Source of the DNA: Blastomussa wellsi | Taxonomy: Eukaryota > Cnidaria > Anthozoa > Scleractinia > Plerogyridae | Assembly: GCA_947652115.1 (NCBI GenBank) | Contig: OX393562.1 | Location: 12,323,503 to 12,387,502, forward strand | DNA: 64,000 nt | Direction: 5' to 3' | Shown: one piece after another, positions 9,951 through 19,710 of the stretch | How positions within the stretch are numbered: position 1 is the first letter of the stretch | Layout of the letters: every line of letters begins with the position of its first letter | Program-made: the position numbers and the translations under genes | Notes under the pieces: model-generated | Seen by the model: only the letters and a program-made list of their open reading frames with translations | Told to the model about the DNA's origin: nothing | The model's database searches: none

Positions 9951-12900
9951 ATGGAGGCCGCGAGCAAGGATCTTGAAACGAAACTTACACAACTTCAGAT
10001 CACCAGGGAAAAAACTGACGCTGTTCTTGCGAGCCAGAATGAGAACAAAATCAAAAGACATAGGGATGCGCTGTGTTCAGTGGTTGCCTCAGTGGAGAAA
10101 GCGAAGCGGAAAGTGGAAGAGTTGAGAATATCTGCCGGCGAAGAACTTTCCGCCATTACCTCGTGGGGCGCTAAATTAGATCAAGATATCGAAGCTGTTG
10201 ACCTCGATATGGATGGAATTTCTTCATTTCTGAGTAATTTTGATCAAGAGCAGATAGAAAAAGCTAGAAATAATCAGCTCGCTTTCGAAAAAGAGCTATT
10301 TGAGAAGAAGCTTCAATACACCAAAGAGCTCAAAAACGTGGACTCGCCGGATCAAGCGGCCGCGGGAAGTCAAAATGGTAAACAAAGTGCTGCGTCAGCG
10401 AAGTTACCGAAGCTTACTATTACAAAGTTCAATGGAACTAATCTTGATTGGAATCGTTTTTGGGGCCAATTCACCGAGGGAATAGACAAGTCCGAAATGG
10501 CTGCTATCACTAAATTTTCCTATCTCAAGGAATTTGTCGATCCTAAGGTCAGAAAAGGCATCGATGGGCTGCCGTTTACCGCCGAGGGCTATGAGAAGGC
10601 GAAGGCTATTTTGATCGAGCGTTACGGAAATGTCAGCGAAGTAGTCAAAGCCTACGTTAAGGACATTTTGGATTTGCCGAAGATCAATGGAAGCCAGCCT
10701 CGGAAAATTCATCATTTTTACGAAAGATTGCTGTACGACGTTCAATCTCTCGAGACCATGGGGAAGCTAAGTTTGGTGAATGGAAACGTGGCTCTAACGA
10801 TCGATAAACTTTCTGGAATTCGTGGAGATTTGGTGCGGAACGATGAAGATTGGCAAAGTTGGGATTTCCTTAAACTGTGTGACGCGTTAAAGTCGTGGAC
10901 TCGCCGGAATCCAGTGGATTTTGATGAACCGCAGTCGTTCAAACATGATCGCACGCCCTCGCGAAATTACCATACAAAGCAGCAGGACGCCAAGACACGT
11001 GGTTGTGTTTACTGTGAAGATAGCTCGCACAGGAGTTCGGAATGTACACGCGTTGTTGGTTGCGACGAGAGGAAGAAATTTCTGGCTGAAAACAAACTTT
11101 GTTTTAACTGTGCTTGCCCAAAACATAGGGCTGCTGAGTGTGCAAGCAAGACGAGATGCAATTTATGCTCCAGGAAGCACCACACCTCCATCTGTCCTGA
11201 TCAACAACCTAAGGCAGACAGCGTGTTGTCTTCTGTCGATGCTGAGAAAGTGGTTTACCCTGTTGTAGTGATTAAGGTTGGTGGTATTGAATGTCGTGCA
11301 TTGTTGGATTCTGGTTCGTCTAGTTGTTATGCTTCAGCCAAACTTCTGGATATGCTTGGACAGAAGCCAACAGAGATTAAGCCTAAGAGAGTTGAGATGC
11401 TTATGGCTTCAACCACAGCGAGAATGGAAGTTTTTAAGACCACTGTTTCGTCAAGGTCTGGTGATTACCGTTTAGATGTCAATCTCACCAAGGTCAATAG
11501 AGGAGAGCTCCTTAGCCTGGAAAATCCCCAATACCAACAGTTGACTAACACTTACCCCCATTTAAAGGATGTGAAAATGGATGATACGGATACCAAGCCA
11601 TTGTTGCCAGTTCATGTTATCTTGGGTGCTGGAGTGTATGCTCGCATTAAAACTGATACTCGACCAAGGATTGGTAACCAAGGGGAACCTGTAGCTGAGC
11701 GCACCAAATTGGGATGGGTTATTCTTTCTCCAGGAGAGGAGATTGATACTACACACATGCTTCTTACCCAAACTAGCCAAGTGGACTATGAGGAACTATG
11801 CAAGTTAGACGTGTTAGGACTTGCCGACACGCCGCAACATGACCAAGGTGAAGTGTACAGAGAATTTCGTGAGCAGTTATCGCGCAGTGAAAAGGGATGG
11901 TATGAAGCGGCCTTGCCATGGAAAGGCAACCACCCTCCTCTACCTTCAAATGAGTATGGAAGTCTTCGCCGCCTGGAGAATTTGAAGCAGAAATTGAAAC
12001 GGACCGGGTTGGAACAGGCCTACAGCGAGATCATCGAAGAACAGAAAGCTGAAGGGATTGTGGAAACAGCTGATCAGCCAGCTCAGGGAGTGGAGTGCTA
12101 CATCCCCCATAAACCTGTTGTCAGGGAAGATGCCGCAACAACCAAAGTACGCGCAGTGTATGATGCATCTGCTAGAGCCTACCCTAATGCTGTGTCCTTG
12201 AATGATTGCTTGTATCAAGGCCCCCCTCTTCAAAATAAATTGTGGAATGTCCTTGTCCGGTCACGCATGCACCCTGTGGCACTTGTAGGAGATTTAAAGA
12301 AGGCGTTTTTGCAAGTAAGAATTAGACAAGCTGACCGTGATGCTCTGCGGTTTCATTGGAGGCAGGGAGAACAATTGAACATTGAGACAATGCGATTCAC
12401 AAGAGCTTTATTTGGCCTAGCGCCATCTCCCTTTCTTCTTGGTGGTGTAATTGAGTGCCACCTGGACACCTGGAAAGAACGTGAAGAAGTTGTGATAGCT
12501 GAGCTGCGAGAAAGTCTATATGTGGATGACCTGCTAAGTGGTGGAGCAACAGTGGAAGAAGCCAAGGAGCTGAAGGAAAAAGCCATTGAGATCTTTGAAG
12601 ACGCAACTTTTACATTGCATAAGTGGCAGTCAAATGAGCCTAGACTAGAAGAGGGTACTGCGTCTTCAGAAGAAGAGGAGACCTTTGCAAAACAGCAGCT
12701 TGGAGGGCCCCAGGCAGGAGAATCAAGCCTACTCGGACTGGGATGGAACAAGAAAAGTGATGAGGTCATTGTATCTTTCCCTGACTGGGAAGCAGCCCCA
12801 ACTAAGAGAGGTGTTCTTCGCAAGCTTGCAAGTATCTATGACCCCTTAGGCTTAGTTTCGCCAGTGACTCTGGTTGGGAAGTGTTTGTATCGTGCTGTAT

Positions 12901-15119
12901 GTTGTGAAAAGTTGGCATGGGATGCGGAGTTGACAGGCAGGCTGAAACTCAAGTGGCAGCGGTGGGAACAGAGTCTACCCAAACAGATATCTGTAAGTCG
13001 TGCTCTCGCTGACCACAGGGAACCCATCCATGAAATTCATTTGCATGGCTTTGGAGATGCAAGTAGCTGTGGTGTAGGTGTGGCCGTGTATGCAATCGTT
13101 AAACAAGAATCTGGGACAACTCAACGGCTCCTAGCAGCGAAAGCCAGGCTCGCCAAACAGGGTTTAACGATCCCCCGACTTGAGCTAGTAGCGGCGCATA
13201 TGGTGACAAATGTGTTGGTTAACGTGAGAGACGCATTGAAGGGTTTTCCTGTTGTAACCCTAAATGGTTGGCTGGATAGCTTAGTTGCTCTCTTTTGGAT
13301 AAGTGGTGGTGGGCAGTATAAGCAGTTCGTGGAAAATAGGGTGCAGAAGATCCGTGCACATCCAGAGATTACATGGAGGCATGTTCCCACTAAGGAAAAT
13401 CCGGCTGATGTTGCGAGCAGGGGCGGTGATGTTGAGTTTAGTGAGCTTTGGTGGAAGGGTCCAGACTGGGTGGCAGATTGTGAAAGCTGGCCTCCACAAC
13501 GTGTTATTCAGCCCTCTGAAGCAAGTACAGCAGAACTGAAAGCTACCAAAGAGTTGTTCAAGGTTGCTGTGGATAAAGCTGACAGGCTGTATGAAGTTCT
13601 CGACAAGTTTGAACTAAGGAAAGCTCTGAACATTTGTGCATGGATTACACGGTTTGTGCACAATTCTCGACACTCTGATCAGAAATTGAGAGGTCCCTTG
13701 ACAACTGAGGAGTTACAGAAACAGCACCTGTTCTGGGTGAAAAGAGCTCAGCAGAGTTGTGAGTTTGAAGATGACCGCCTGCGTCTGAACCTGCAACCTA
13801 ACCCGGATGGAGTTTTGGAGTGCCGTGGAAGAATACAGGGACTCTATCCTCTATACCTCCCTGACAAGCACTTGTACACTAAGAAGTTAGTACATCGTGA
13901 GCACCTGCGCACCTTACACGGGGGAGTGAGCTTAACAATGACAAGTGTAAGAAGTAACCACTGGGTCCCACGCCTAAGAAAGCTAGCAAAGCAAACCATA
14001 AGAGCTTGCCAAGGTTGCAAACGATTCCAAGCAGTAGCAGCAGCAAACCCTCCACCTGGCAATCTTCCTGTGGATCGGACACAAGGAACACACCCATTCC
14101 AGGTGATTGGTGTCGACTATGCAGGGCCGATCAAATACAAGAAACGTGGAAAGGAAGAAAGCAAGGCGTACATCGTGTTATATGCATGTTCCCTGTGTCG
14201 TGCATTGTATTTGGACTTGGTCCCCTCACTGGAAACCAGAGAGTTCATTCTGAGTCTAAAGAAGCTGATTGCCAGAAAAGGACGTCCGCAGATTATATAC
14301 TCTGATAATGGATCTACATTTGTCGGGGCAGCACAATGGTTGAGGAAAGCTATGTGTGACGAGAAGTTTAACAAGTTCCTTGCTGAGAATAGTATTACGT
14401 GGAAGTTTAATCTCAGTCGCGCCCCGTGGTGGGGCGGGCAATTTGAGCGGATGGTTGGATTAGTAAAAAACGCCCTTAACAAGATCATCGGGTACGGTTT
14501 CCTGTCATGGGAAGAATTGGAGGAAGTGCTGCTTGACGTTGAAATAACATTGAATAACAGGCCCCTTTGCTACGTGGAGGATGATGTGGCGTTACCGACT
14601 CTCACCCCTAATCTCATGATGTTTCCTCAGAGCAACATCTTACCTGATCTGCAACCACACCACATTGATGATGCAGATTTGCGACGAAGAGCCAAACATC
14701 TCCGCAAGTGTAAGGATGCCTTATGGAGAAGATGGTCAAGCGAGTACCTCCGTAGCCTGAGGGAGCGGCACAACCTCAAGCATCAAGGCAAACTCTGTAC
14801 CTTGGCAGTTGGTGATGTAGTGATTGTAAAGTCTGAGGAGAAGAAAAACAGGGGAAAGTGGCCACTCGGCATTGTCCAGGAACTGTATCCAGGAAAGGAC
14901 GGAGTAGTGAGGGCTGTCAAGTTACGAGCGGGGAAAAACTTCCTTGAAAGACCAGTGCAGCATGTTTATCCTTTGGAACTTTCTTGTGATACATTTGTTC
15001 GGGCACAAGCAGAAGAGCTTAATGCTGAGGCGCCTGTATTCCGGCCACGAAGATTGGCCTCCTTGCAAGCAGAAGAGAGGATCCGTCGAATTGCTGAATC
15101 AGAGGAGAACTTAGAATAA
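9951..15119 (+). CDS. Gag-Pol polyprotein, BEL/Pao type
   Basis: Single frame of 1722 aa from the ATG at 9951; the frame is open further upstream but with no earlier ATG. The order is: a coiled Gag N-terminus; Cys/His zinc knuckles at about residues 352-411 (CVYC...H...C and CFNC...H...C); an aspartic protease with DSGSS at 453; reverse transcriptase with GDLKKAF, FGLAPSPF and the catalytic YVDD at 857-860; RNase H with GFGDASS (Asp 1036); an integrase HHCC zinc finger from His 1315; and an integrase core with Asp 1389, Asp 1452 and Glu 1499. A C-terminal RGKWPLGIV region matches the DUF5641 tail of BEL integrases. It makes the enzymes to copy the element's RNA into DNA and insert it. All visible catalytic residues are present and there is no stop or frameshift, so it may be active. 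No envelope gene was seen. Confidence 0.95.
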   Translation: MEAASKDLETKLTQLQITREKTDAVLASQNENKIKRHRDALCSVVASVEKAKRKVEELRISAGEELSAITSWGAKLDQDIEAVDLDMDGISSFLSNFDQEQIEKARNNQLAFEKELFEKKLQYTKELKNVDSPDQAAAGSQNGKQSAASAKLPKLTITKFNGTNLDWNRFWGQFTEGIDKSEMAAITKFSYLKEFVDPKVRKGIDGLPFTAEGYEKAKAILIERYGNVSEVVKAYVKDILDLPKINGSQPRKIHHFYERLLYDVQSLETMGKLSLVNGNVALTIDKLSGIRGDLVRNDEDWQSWDFLKLCDALKSWTRRNPVDFDEPQSFKHDRTPSRNYHTKQQDAKTRGCVYCEDSSHRSSECTRVVGCDERKKFLAENKLCFNCACPKHRAAECASKTRCNLCSRKHHTSICPDQQPKADSVLSSVDAEKVVYPVVVIKVGGIECRALLDSGSSSCYASAKLLDMLGQKPTEIKPKRVEMLMASTTARMEVFKTTVSSRSGDYRLDVNLTKVNRGELLSLENPQYQQLTNTYPHLKDVKMDDTDTKPLLPVHVILGAGVYARIKTDTRPRIGNQGEPVAERTKLGWVILSPGEEIDTTHMLLTQTSQVDYEELCKLDVLGLADTPQHDQGEVYREFREQLSRSEKGWYEAALPWKGNHPPLPSNEYGSLRRLENLKQKLKRTGLEQAYSEIIEEQKAEGIVETADQPAQGVECYIPHKPVVREDAATTKVRAVYDASARAYPNAVSLNDCLYQGPPLQNKLWNVLVRSRMHPVALVGDLKKAFLQVRIRQADRDALRFHWRQGEQLNIETMRFTRALFGLAPSPFLLGGVIECHLDTWKEREEVVIAELRESLYVDDLLSGGATVEEAKELKEKAIEIFEDATFTLHKWQSNEPRLEEGTASSEEEETFAKQQLGGPQAGESSLLGLGWNKKSDEVIVSFPDWEAAPTKRGVLRKLASIYDPLGLVSPVTLVGKCLYRAVCCEKLAWDAELTGRLKLKWQRWEQSLPKQISVSRALADHREPIHEIHLHGFGDASSCGVGVAVYAIVKQESGTTQRLLAAKARLAKQGLTIPRLELVAAHMVTNVLVNVRDALKGFPVVTLNGWLDSLVALFWISGGGQYKQFVENRVQKIRAHPEITWRHVPTKENPADVASRGGDVEFSELWWKGPDWVADCESWPPQRVIQPSEASTAELKATKELFKVAVDKADRLYEVLDKFELRKALNICAWITRFVHNSRHSDQKLRGPLTTEELQKQHLFWVKRAQQSCEFEDDRLRLNLQPNPDGVLECRGRIQGLYPLYLPDKHLYTKKLVHREHLRTLHGGVSLTMTSVRSNHWVPRLRKLAKQTIRACQGCKRFQAVAAANPPPGNLPVDRTQGTHPFQVIGVDYAGPIKYKKRGKEESKAYIVLYACSLCRALYLDLVPSLETREFILSLKKLIARKGRPQIIYSDNGSTFVGAAQWLRKAMCDEKFNKFLAENSITWKFNLSRAPWWGGQFERMVGLVKNALNKIIGYGFLSWEELEEVLLDVEITLNNRPLCYVEDDVALPTLTPNLMMFPQSNILPDLQPHHIDDADLRRRAKHLRKCKDALWRRWSSEYLRSLRERHNLKHQGKLCTLAVGDVVIVKSEEKKNRGKWPLGIVQELYPGKDGVVRAVKLRAGKNFLERPVQHVYPLELSCDTFVRAQAEELNAEAPVFRPRRLASLQAEERIRRIAESEENLE

Positions 15120-15264
15120 CTTGAACATTCAGAACTTTGAGCGGACAGTAAATCCTTTTTCGTGTAGACATAGGATTTTACTAGTAACTTTCTAAAGTTT
15201 TTGTTAACGTTGTTGTTGTTGCCCAGTCTCCTGAAAAGTAGACAACATTATCACATTTGTTGAT

Positions 15265-15277
15265 AATGGGGGGAGAG
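15265..15277 (+). other. polypurine tract of the BEL/Pao element
   Basis: AATGGGGGGAGAG lies immediately upstream of the 3' LTR, where plus-strand DNA synthesis would be primed. Confidence 0.8.
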
Positions 15278-15492
15278 TGTCGGAGACTGGGCCCGAATAT
15301 AGTTAGAAATTTGATTGACAGATGTGATTATAACATGTGAGCGCAATCGAGCGTAAAAAACTTTCCTTCGGAGCGTGAGAATTGTGAACTGTGTGATGTG
15401 CTGGGAATAAATCTGTTCAGTTTATCTTGTGACTTGTGACCTTTGTTGGGCAAACTAAACTTTTCAAATTGCTACTGGAGGCATTCCCAACA
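15278..15492 (+). repeat. 3' LTR of the BEL/Pao element
   Basis: Same 215-bp sequence as the 5' LTR, offset by exactly 5611 bases at both ends. It is followed by the target duplication CATA. Confidence 0.95.
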
Positions 15493-16120
15493 CATATCAT
15501 GATTGTTAATTATGCCAAGTTTCGAAAAAAGTTTGATAGTAGAACAATTTCAAGGGAATTACGTTCATTTCAGTGCCTTTGATGTTATTTTCGCTATATT
15601 GGAAGGAGGCGTTTATTGGAGGAGGGCGCGAAATCGAATCACCGCTGCAGAACTACAAACTGACTGAATAACACTTTCTGTAAAAGGGTGGGAAGTATGC
15701 AAATGAATTTCAAATGAGAAAGATCGTCCACTTCTAATATTGGAAAACATCTAAACGTTTAATTACTCTTGCGATGTAAATATGACCTTTATGTTTTCGA
15801 GTTAGTTTTATTTTGCATTTCAAAGTTACAAGAATTTCTTTAGGATCCAGGATTTTTCTTAGGAGGGAGGGGTGCACCTGATTCGTGACTGTAAACAAAG
15901 TTTAAAAGCGAATACAGGGTTTCATCTCGCCGGGGGTGGGTGGGTGGGAGGGTTGCGCACCCCTGCACCCTCCCCTAGATCCGCGCCCCAGGGTATTAAA
16001 ATGGAACTGCATTTGTACCTTGCACGCTTAGTTTTTTACTTGTCATGACATTTCTTGTTTTGTGTTGTTTTTTTTTGGTGAATTACCAGAAAGTTTAGCA
16101 AGAGACATAGAAAACTTTAA
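15493..16120. other. intergenic with a GC-rich repeat end
   Basis: No gene recognised. The stretch 15842-15990 has opposed purine- and pyrimidine-rich blocks (AGGAGGGAGGGGTGCACC against GCACCCTCCCCT). It looks like a degraded inverted repeat of a small DNA element. Confidence 0.4.
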
Positions 16121-16235
16121 AATATATATAGCGACAATTTTAGGTAATAAACCTTGCAGATAGAATTCTATATCTGCTACATTTTCACATGTGAGAAAAG
16201 CGATAAGTCCAATCAGCTTCGCGTATAACTTTCTT
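16121..16235. repeat. dispersed repeat, partner of 50524-50640
   Basis: It runs from a TATATATAGCGACAATTTTA-like end through CACATGTGAGAAAAGCGATA to CTTCGCGTATAACTTTCTT. The same roughly 115 bases occur on the opposite strand at 50524-50640 with only a few differences. These are two copies of one element in opposite orientation 34 kb apart. Confidence 0.85.
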
Positions 16236-16401
16236 CGCATGTTTTGCGTTTCCGACCAAAAGAGAAACCAAGCGCAGTCTAAATCCCCTCCCTCAAAAAA
16301 GTCCCTCCCTTCGTTGGGTAGGTACGAGGTATTACCCGAGCCTTCCCTCTTTCGCCCCTTCCTAGACTTCCTAGTGGTTTTCACATTCCGCTCATATGTG
16401 A

Positions 16402-16728
16402 AATAGTTGGACATCTACCTCCATTTCCGGGTATTCTGGGAACCCAGCCAGGAAAGTGGCCAATTATTGTATTCTTGGAAATGTGTTGACACAGACGTGG
16501 CAATCCTTTTACAAATTTATAAATTTGGTACCTTTAGGACATTTAGAAAGATTGCCTACGCTAGCTGGGTACCTGGAAAGTTTGGTTGATCCGGAGGAAA
16601 GAGCAGTTGAACAACAGAACATTGCCACAAAGAAACGAGTGAATCTGAGTGTTGATTTACGGCAGGTGCATGAAGCACATTTCACGTCGCAATTTGATCC
16701 GGAAAATTTTCGAAGACGCACGTGCTAG
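16402..16728 (+). other. orphan open frame, unrecognised
   Basis: Open for 108 codons after a stop and without an internal ATG near its start. The later part has charged, protein-like composition (LESLVDPEERAVEQQ, VNLSVDLRQVHEAHF) and ends at TAG. It could be an exon or fragment of a dead gene, but I see no matching splice acceptor and do not recognise it. Confidence 0.22.
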
Positions 16729-17984
16729 CCGAGTCCCCTTGCTTCAAATGGACTTCGCAGTGATTCCATGATGAGTAAAGGTACAGGTTTAGGCGAGAAG
16801 CTCGGTGTTTTTTAATTTAAAAATAAGTAAAAATATGGCGGACAGATCTCTGGAGCTATTATTGTGTCACATCGTAATAAAATTAGATATAAACAACACT
16901 TTGCTCGTTACGCAGATTTTGTGTCGAACAGAACTTCGTAAAATCGTTTCGTTTTTCGTTAAACAAAAGTTTTTTAATTGCCTTTATTTAATCTTACTGT
17001 TCCAGCTCTCTGTTTAATTAAGAGATGTCATTTCTTACATTCATCCTCAGTCCCTCAGTGTTTGACCGTTTGCATTACAGACGAACACACTTCATAGATC
17101 ACTTCCAGCATTTGTTCAGCATTGTGTATAAGCTACTATCAGAGTCGAATAGACCAATTTCGATATATTAAAAACGAGGAGGGGGCCGGGTTGAATATGT
17201 AGGTTTTCGGATCGACGGATTTGGCCTTAAAGTGTCAGGATTTTTGCCGTAAATCGAGAGGATTCGCGTATTTTGAAAACACTGTGGATCGTGGATCATA
17301 TCAGCTGTGTATTTTGGCGCGGATTCCAGATTGTGCCTTTCTTGATGTTCGGATCTTGGATTCCTAAACGAAATTTGGATCATAGATCTTTCTTCATCCT
17401 TGGTCGGGATGTTAATGAGTTTATCCAATTTTTTTTTCGAAAAAAGTTCGTTTAAACTCAGTTGTGAGACTGTTATTGGAATTGTACTGACCTGGCAAAG
17501 AAAAGCCTCACACTTTAGGGTCTTAATTGCAGTCTTCCACCTCCTCATTGGGTGACAAGTGTCAGTACAGCACTTGTGAAAATTAAGCTGCAAGAGCTCA
17601 GCAAACTCCTTTAGGTGAGAGCTCTGTTTCTAACCAATACTCTGAGCTTGATGATGTATAATAAGCCTGATGATTATCCTGACAGAAAAGAATGCTTTCA
17701 CTTCCGGTAGCGTGACGTTATGTTGCACTGTGTATTATCCAATGAGCATAACATCCACATTTTGGATGTTTGACATAAGCCAATTGAAACGTTTGTGTTA
17801 GGCCTTTCTCTGTAATTCCCCCCTACCCCTACCCTCTTGCTAAGAAAGGCCTGATACTGGGGTTAACATTGGTCTGTCAGAGTGTGAGGGCTATGATGGT
17901 AGTGCCTTTGTTAGAGGTGACTAGGCACCAGTGTTAGCATGAGCCATTATTGCCTGATCGTATATTTACTTTCAGTGTCTCTCT
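16729..17984. other. intergenic, no gene seen
   Basis: No supportable exon. A minus-strand frame at 17168-17593 has no recognisable content. The region might contain a non-coding 5' exon or promoter of the downstream TRANK1-like gene, which could not be located. Confidence 0.35.
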
Positions 17985-18125
17985 CCACCCAGGTGTATAA
18001 ATGGGTATCACCGAATTTAATGCCGATGGTAGAGAAAGAAATACTTCTAGTTGCTTTATGGTACTGAAACCAGTCAGATACCGGTAAGCGCCAGCCTGAC
18101 GGGCCACTTGGCTCATATTCAGACT
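17985..18125 (+). repeat. SINE fragment (3' part)
   Basis: It shares CACCCAGGTGTATAAATGGG, then GCCAGCCTGACGGGCCACTT and GGCTCATATTCAGACTTTAC, with the full-length SINE at 33469-33781. The tRNA-like head is missing. Confidence 0.8.
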
Positions 18126-18609
18126 TTACCTACCTTACAATGGTTACTTCTTTACCTGTTCATCAGTCACTTAGCTGGTCTTATTTTTTGGTTTGGTTTA
18201 TGTTTTATTGATATATTTTGACTGTTTTAGGTATTTATTTACTGAAATAAGCAATATATAAAAAATGTTGTGCCCCTCAAAAGGCAGGTGCCTCATCGTA
18301 ACCCTACCTCCTTATAACCTCAACAATGGCCACTTTCCTCTGTCCCCAAAGTGGCTGTTGTGGAGAGAATCCAGCCCTTGGGGTGGGGGGGGGGGGTACT
18401 TAACAAAGTTTTATACAGGAAAGCTCCGCCCCCGAGTTCCAACCCCTTACCCTTTTATATACCATTTTGGCACAAAAGGTCACATACCTACTTGTTGTCA
18501 CTTTCATGTAGTGCTTAATAAATAAACTGATATAGCCATAAGCTGCATCTATTCAAAATATTTTAATTAAGGACCAGCCTTTTAATTACCTAAATGACTG
18601 ATTTCCCTA

Positions 18610-18689
18610 CCCTTTTATATACCTTAACTTGTGAAATCCTGCCCTTTTATATACCTTAACTTGTGAAATCCTGCCCTTTTATATACCTG
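18610..18689. repeat. 32-bp tandem repeat, 2.5 copies
   Basis: The unit begins CCCTTTTATATACCTTAACT. Two whole copies (18610-18641, 18642-18673) and a half copy stand head to tail. A looser copy of the CCCTTTTATATACC core lies at about 18449. A C-run follows at 18762-18784. All are part of one low-complexity element spanning about 18290-18790. Confidence 0.85.
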
Positions 18690-18755
18690 AAGCCTGAAAA
18701 ATTAAAGGTGCCCTTTTTGAGCAGAGCCTCCCCATATAGGGCATTATAGGGAGTG

Positions 18756-18784
18756 CCCCCTCCCCCCCCCCCCCCCCCCCCCCC
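18756..18784. repeat. poly-C run
   Basis: CCCCCT followed by more than 20 C. Its length is likely to be unreliable in the assembly. Confidence 0.9.
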
Positions 18785-18837
18785 GTCTGTTCAGCCGTAG
18801 GCCAGGAATTTTTGAACAACATTTCTTGTTATAAAAG

Positions 18838-19250
18838 AAACGATTTAGAAATACATGAAACAAGAAATTTTGGTGCATCTTGCACCATTATCAAGGTTAC
18901 ATAGTTTATGATAAAAAGCGGTTTATGAAGAAGCTAAGTTGAAAGCGAGTGCCAAGCTCCCGGTAATTACATAAATACTTTAGCACGAAGAGAATCAGAC
19001 TAAACATTCAATGTTGGCTTGAGATCTTGAATACACAGCATTTCATTAACAAGGCAGTCAAATTTGTTTGTGCCCTTCGTGCTAAAGTATTTATGTCATT
19101 AGCTTGGTACTTCTTATGCAAATTTGCTTTCAAATTAGCTTCTTCATAAACCGCTTTTTATCATAAACTATGTAACCTTGATAATGGCCCAAGATGCACC
19201 GAAACGTCGGTTTCTTTCACTTATATTTCTTGTTTCATGTATTTCTTGTT
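18838..19250. repeat. large inverted repeat, about 410 bp
   Basis: The left arm (AACCTTGATAATGG-type sequence read on the minus strand, CATAGTTTATGATAAAAAGC, TACATAAATACTTTAGCACG) pairs with a right arm ending at TGTTTCATGTATTTCTTG. Arms are about 150 bases with diverged inner parts. The right arm contains the hammerhead-like motif at 19177-19210, so the structure may be two Penelope-like ends facing each other. Confidence 0.75.
19177..19210 (+). ncRNA. degenerate hammerhead-ribozyme-like motif
   Basis: CTTGATAATGGCCCAAGATG then CACCGAAACGTCGG. The 3' box GAAACGTC fits hammerheads of Penelope-like elements. The 5' box (CTTGATAA for CTGANGA) is altered and stem II pairs poorly, so activity is unlikely. 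Confidence 0.35.
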
Positions 19251-19701
19251 ATATAGGGCAAATAAATTTAAGGCCATAGTTTTGTATTTATTATTTAGTA
19301 TTCCTGTGACTTGCAGCCGTCTAGTATTTACAATATTTTATTCATGGTTTACTTTGGAAATCAGGATCTTAATAGCAGGTCATTATCGATCATCCAAATG
19401 CTGAGAGGTGATGAGATTTCATTGAGTCCCCAGGGGATTACCTCCTTACGTGGGCTATATTTAAGTATGTGAAACCCCAAGGGTATGGTGTTTTGTTTCT
19501 GACTGAACCTTTTTAAGTTGAACAGTTCCAAAAGAAAGTGGCCTTTAAGTAATAAGGTGGCCCTGTCAAAAGAGCAGTAATTCAAGGTGAGGCAGAAACT
19601 TGGTCATAATAAGACTAGCTTTGTTCTGAGGACAGACATAGAAAAATCATTAATTAATTAACCATGAAGTGATTTTTTTCCTGATTTATTTGTTCTTTTA
19701 G
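19251..19701. other. region upstream of the TRANK1-like gene
   Basis: No coding exon recognised. It ends in a pyrimidine-rich acceptor (TGTTCTTTTAG, AG at 19700-19701), which implies a further upstream exon, coding or untranslated, that I could not find. Confidence 0.45.
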
Positions 19702-19710
19702 GTTGTGAAC

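Larger units (their letters stand above)
9667..15492 (+). mobile_element. complete BEL/Pao LTR retrotransposon
   Basis: A 5.8-kb element with direct LTRs at 9667-9881 and 15278-15492. Each is 215 bp, begins TG and ends CA, and they look identical by eye over their whole length. The flanks show a 4-bp target duplication (CATA at 9663-9666 and 15493-15496). A TGG-starting primer-binding-site candidate follows the 5' LTR and a purine tract precedes the 3' LTR. One uninterrupted gag-pol frame lies between. The domain order protease, RT, RNase H, integrase and a C-terminal DUF5641-like region is typical of BEL/Pao. Identical LTRs and an intact frame point to a recent insertion. Confidence 0.96.

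Noticed and set aside
16456..16728. A small gene
   Set aside because: No ATG at a sensible place, no recognised domain and no splice context; kept only as a low-confidence orphan frame.
17168..17593. A 141-aa minus-strand frame
   Set aside because: The composition looks random, with no known motif, and no splice sites or neighbours support it.
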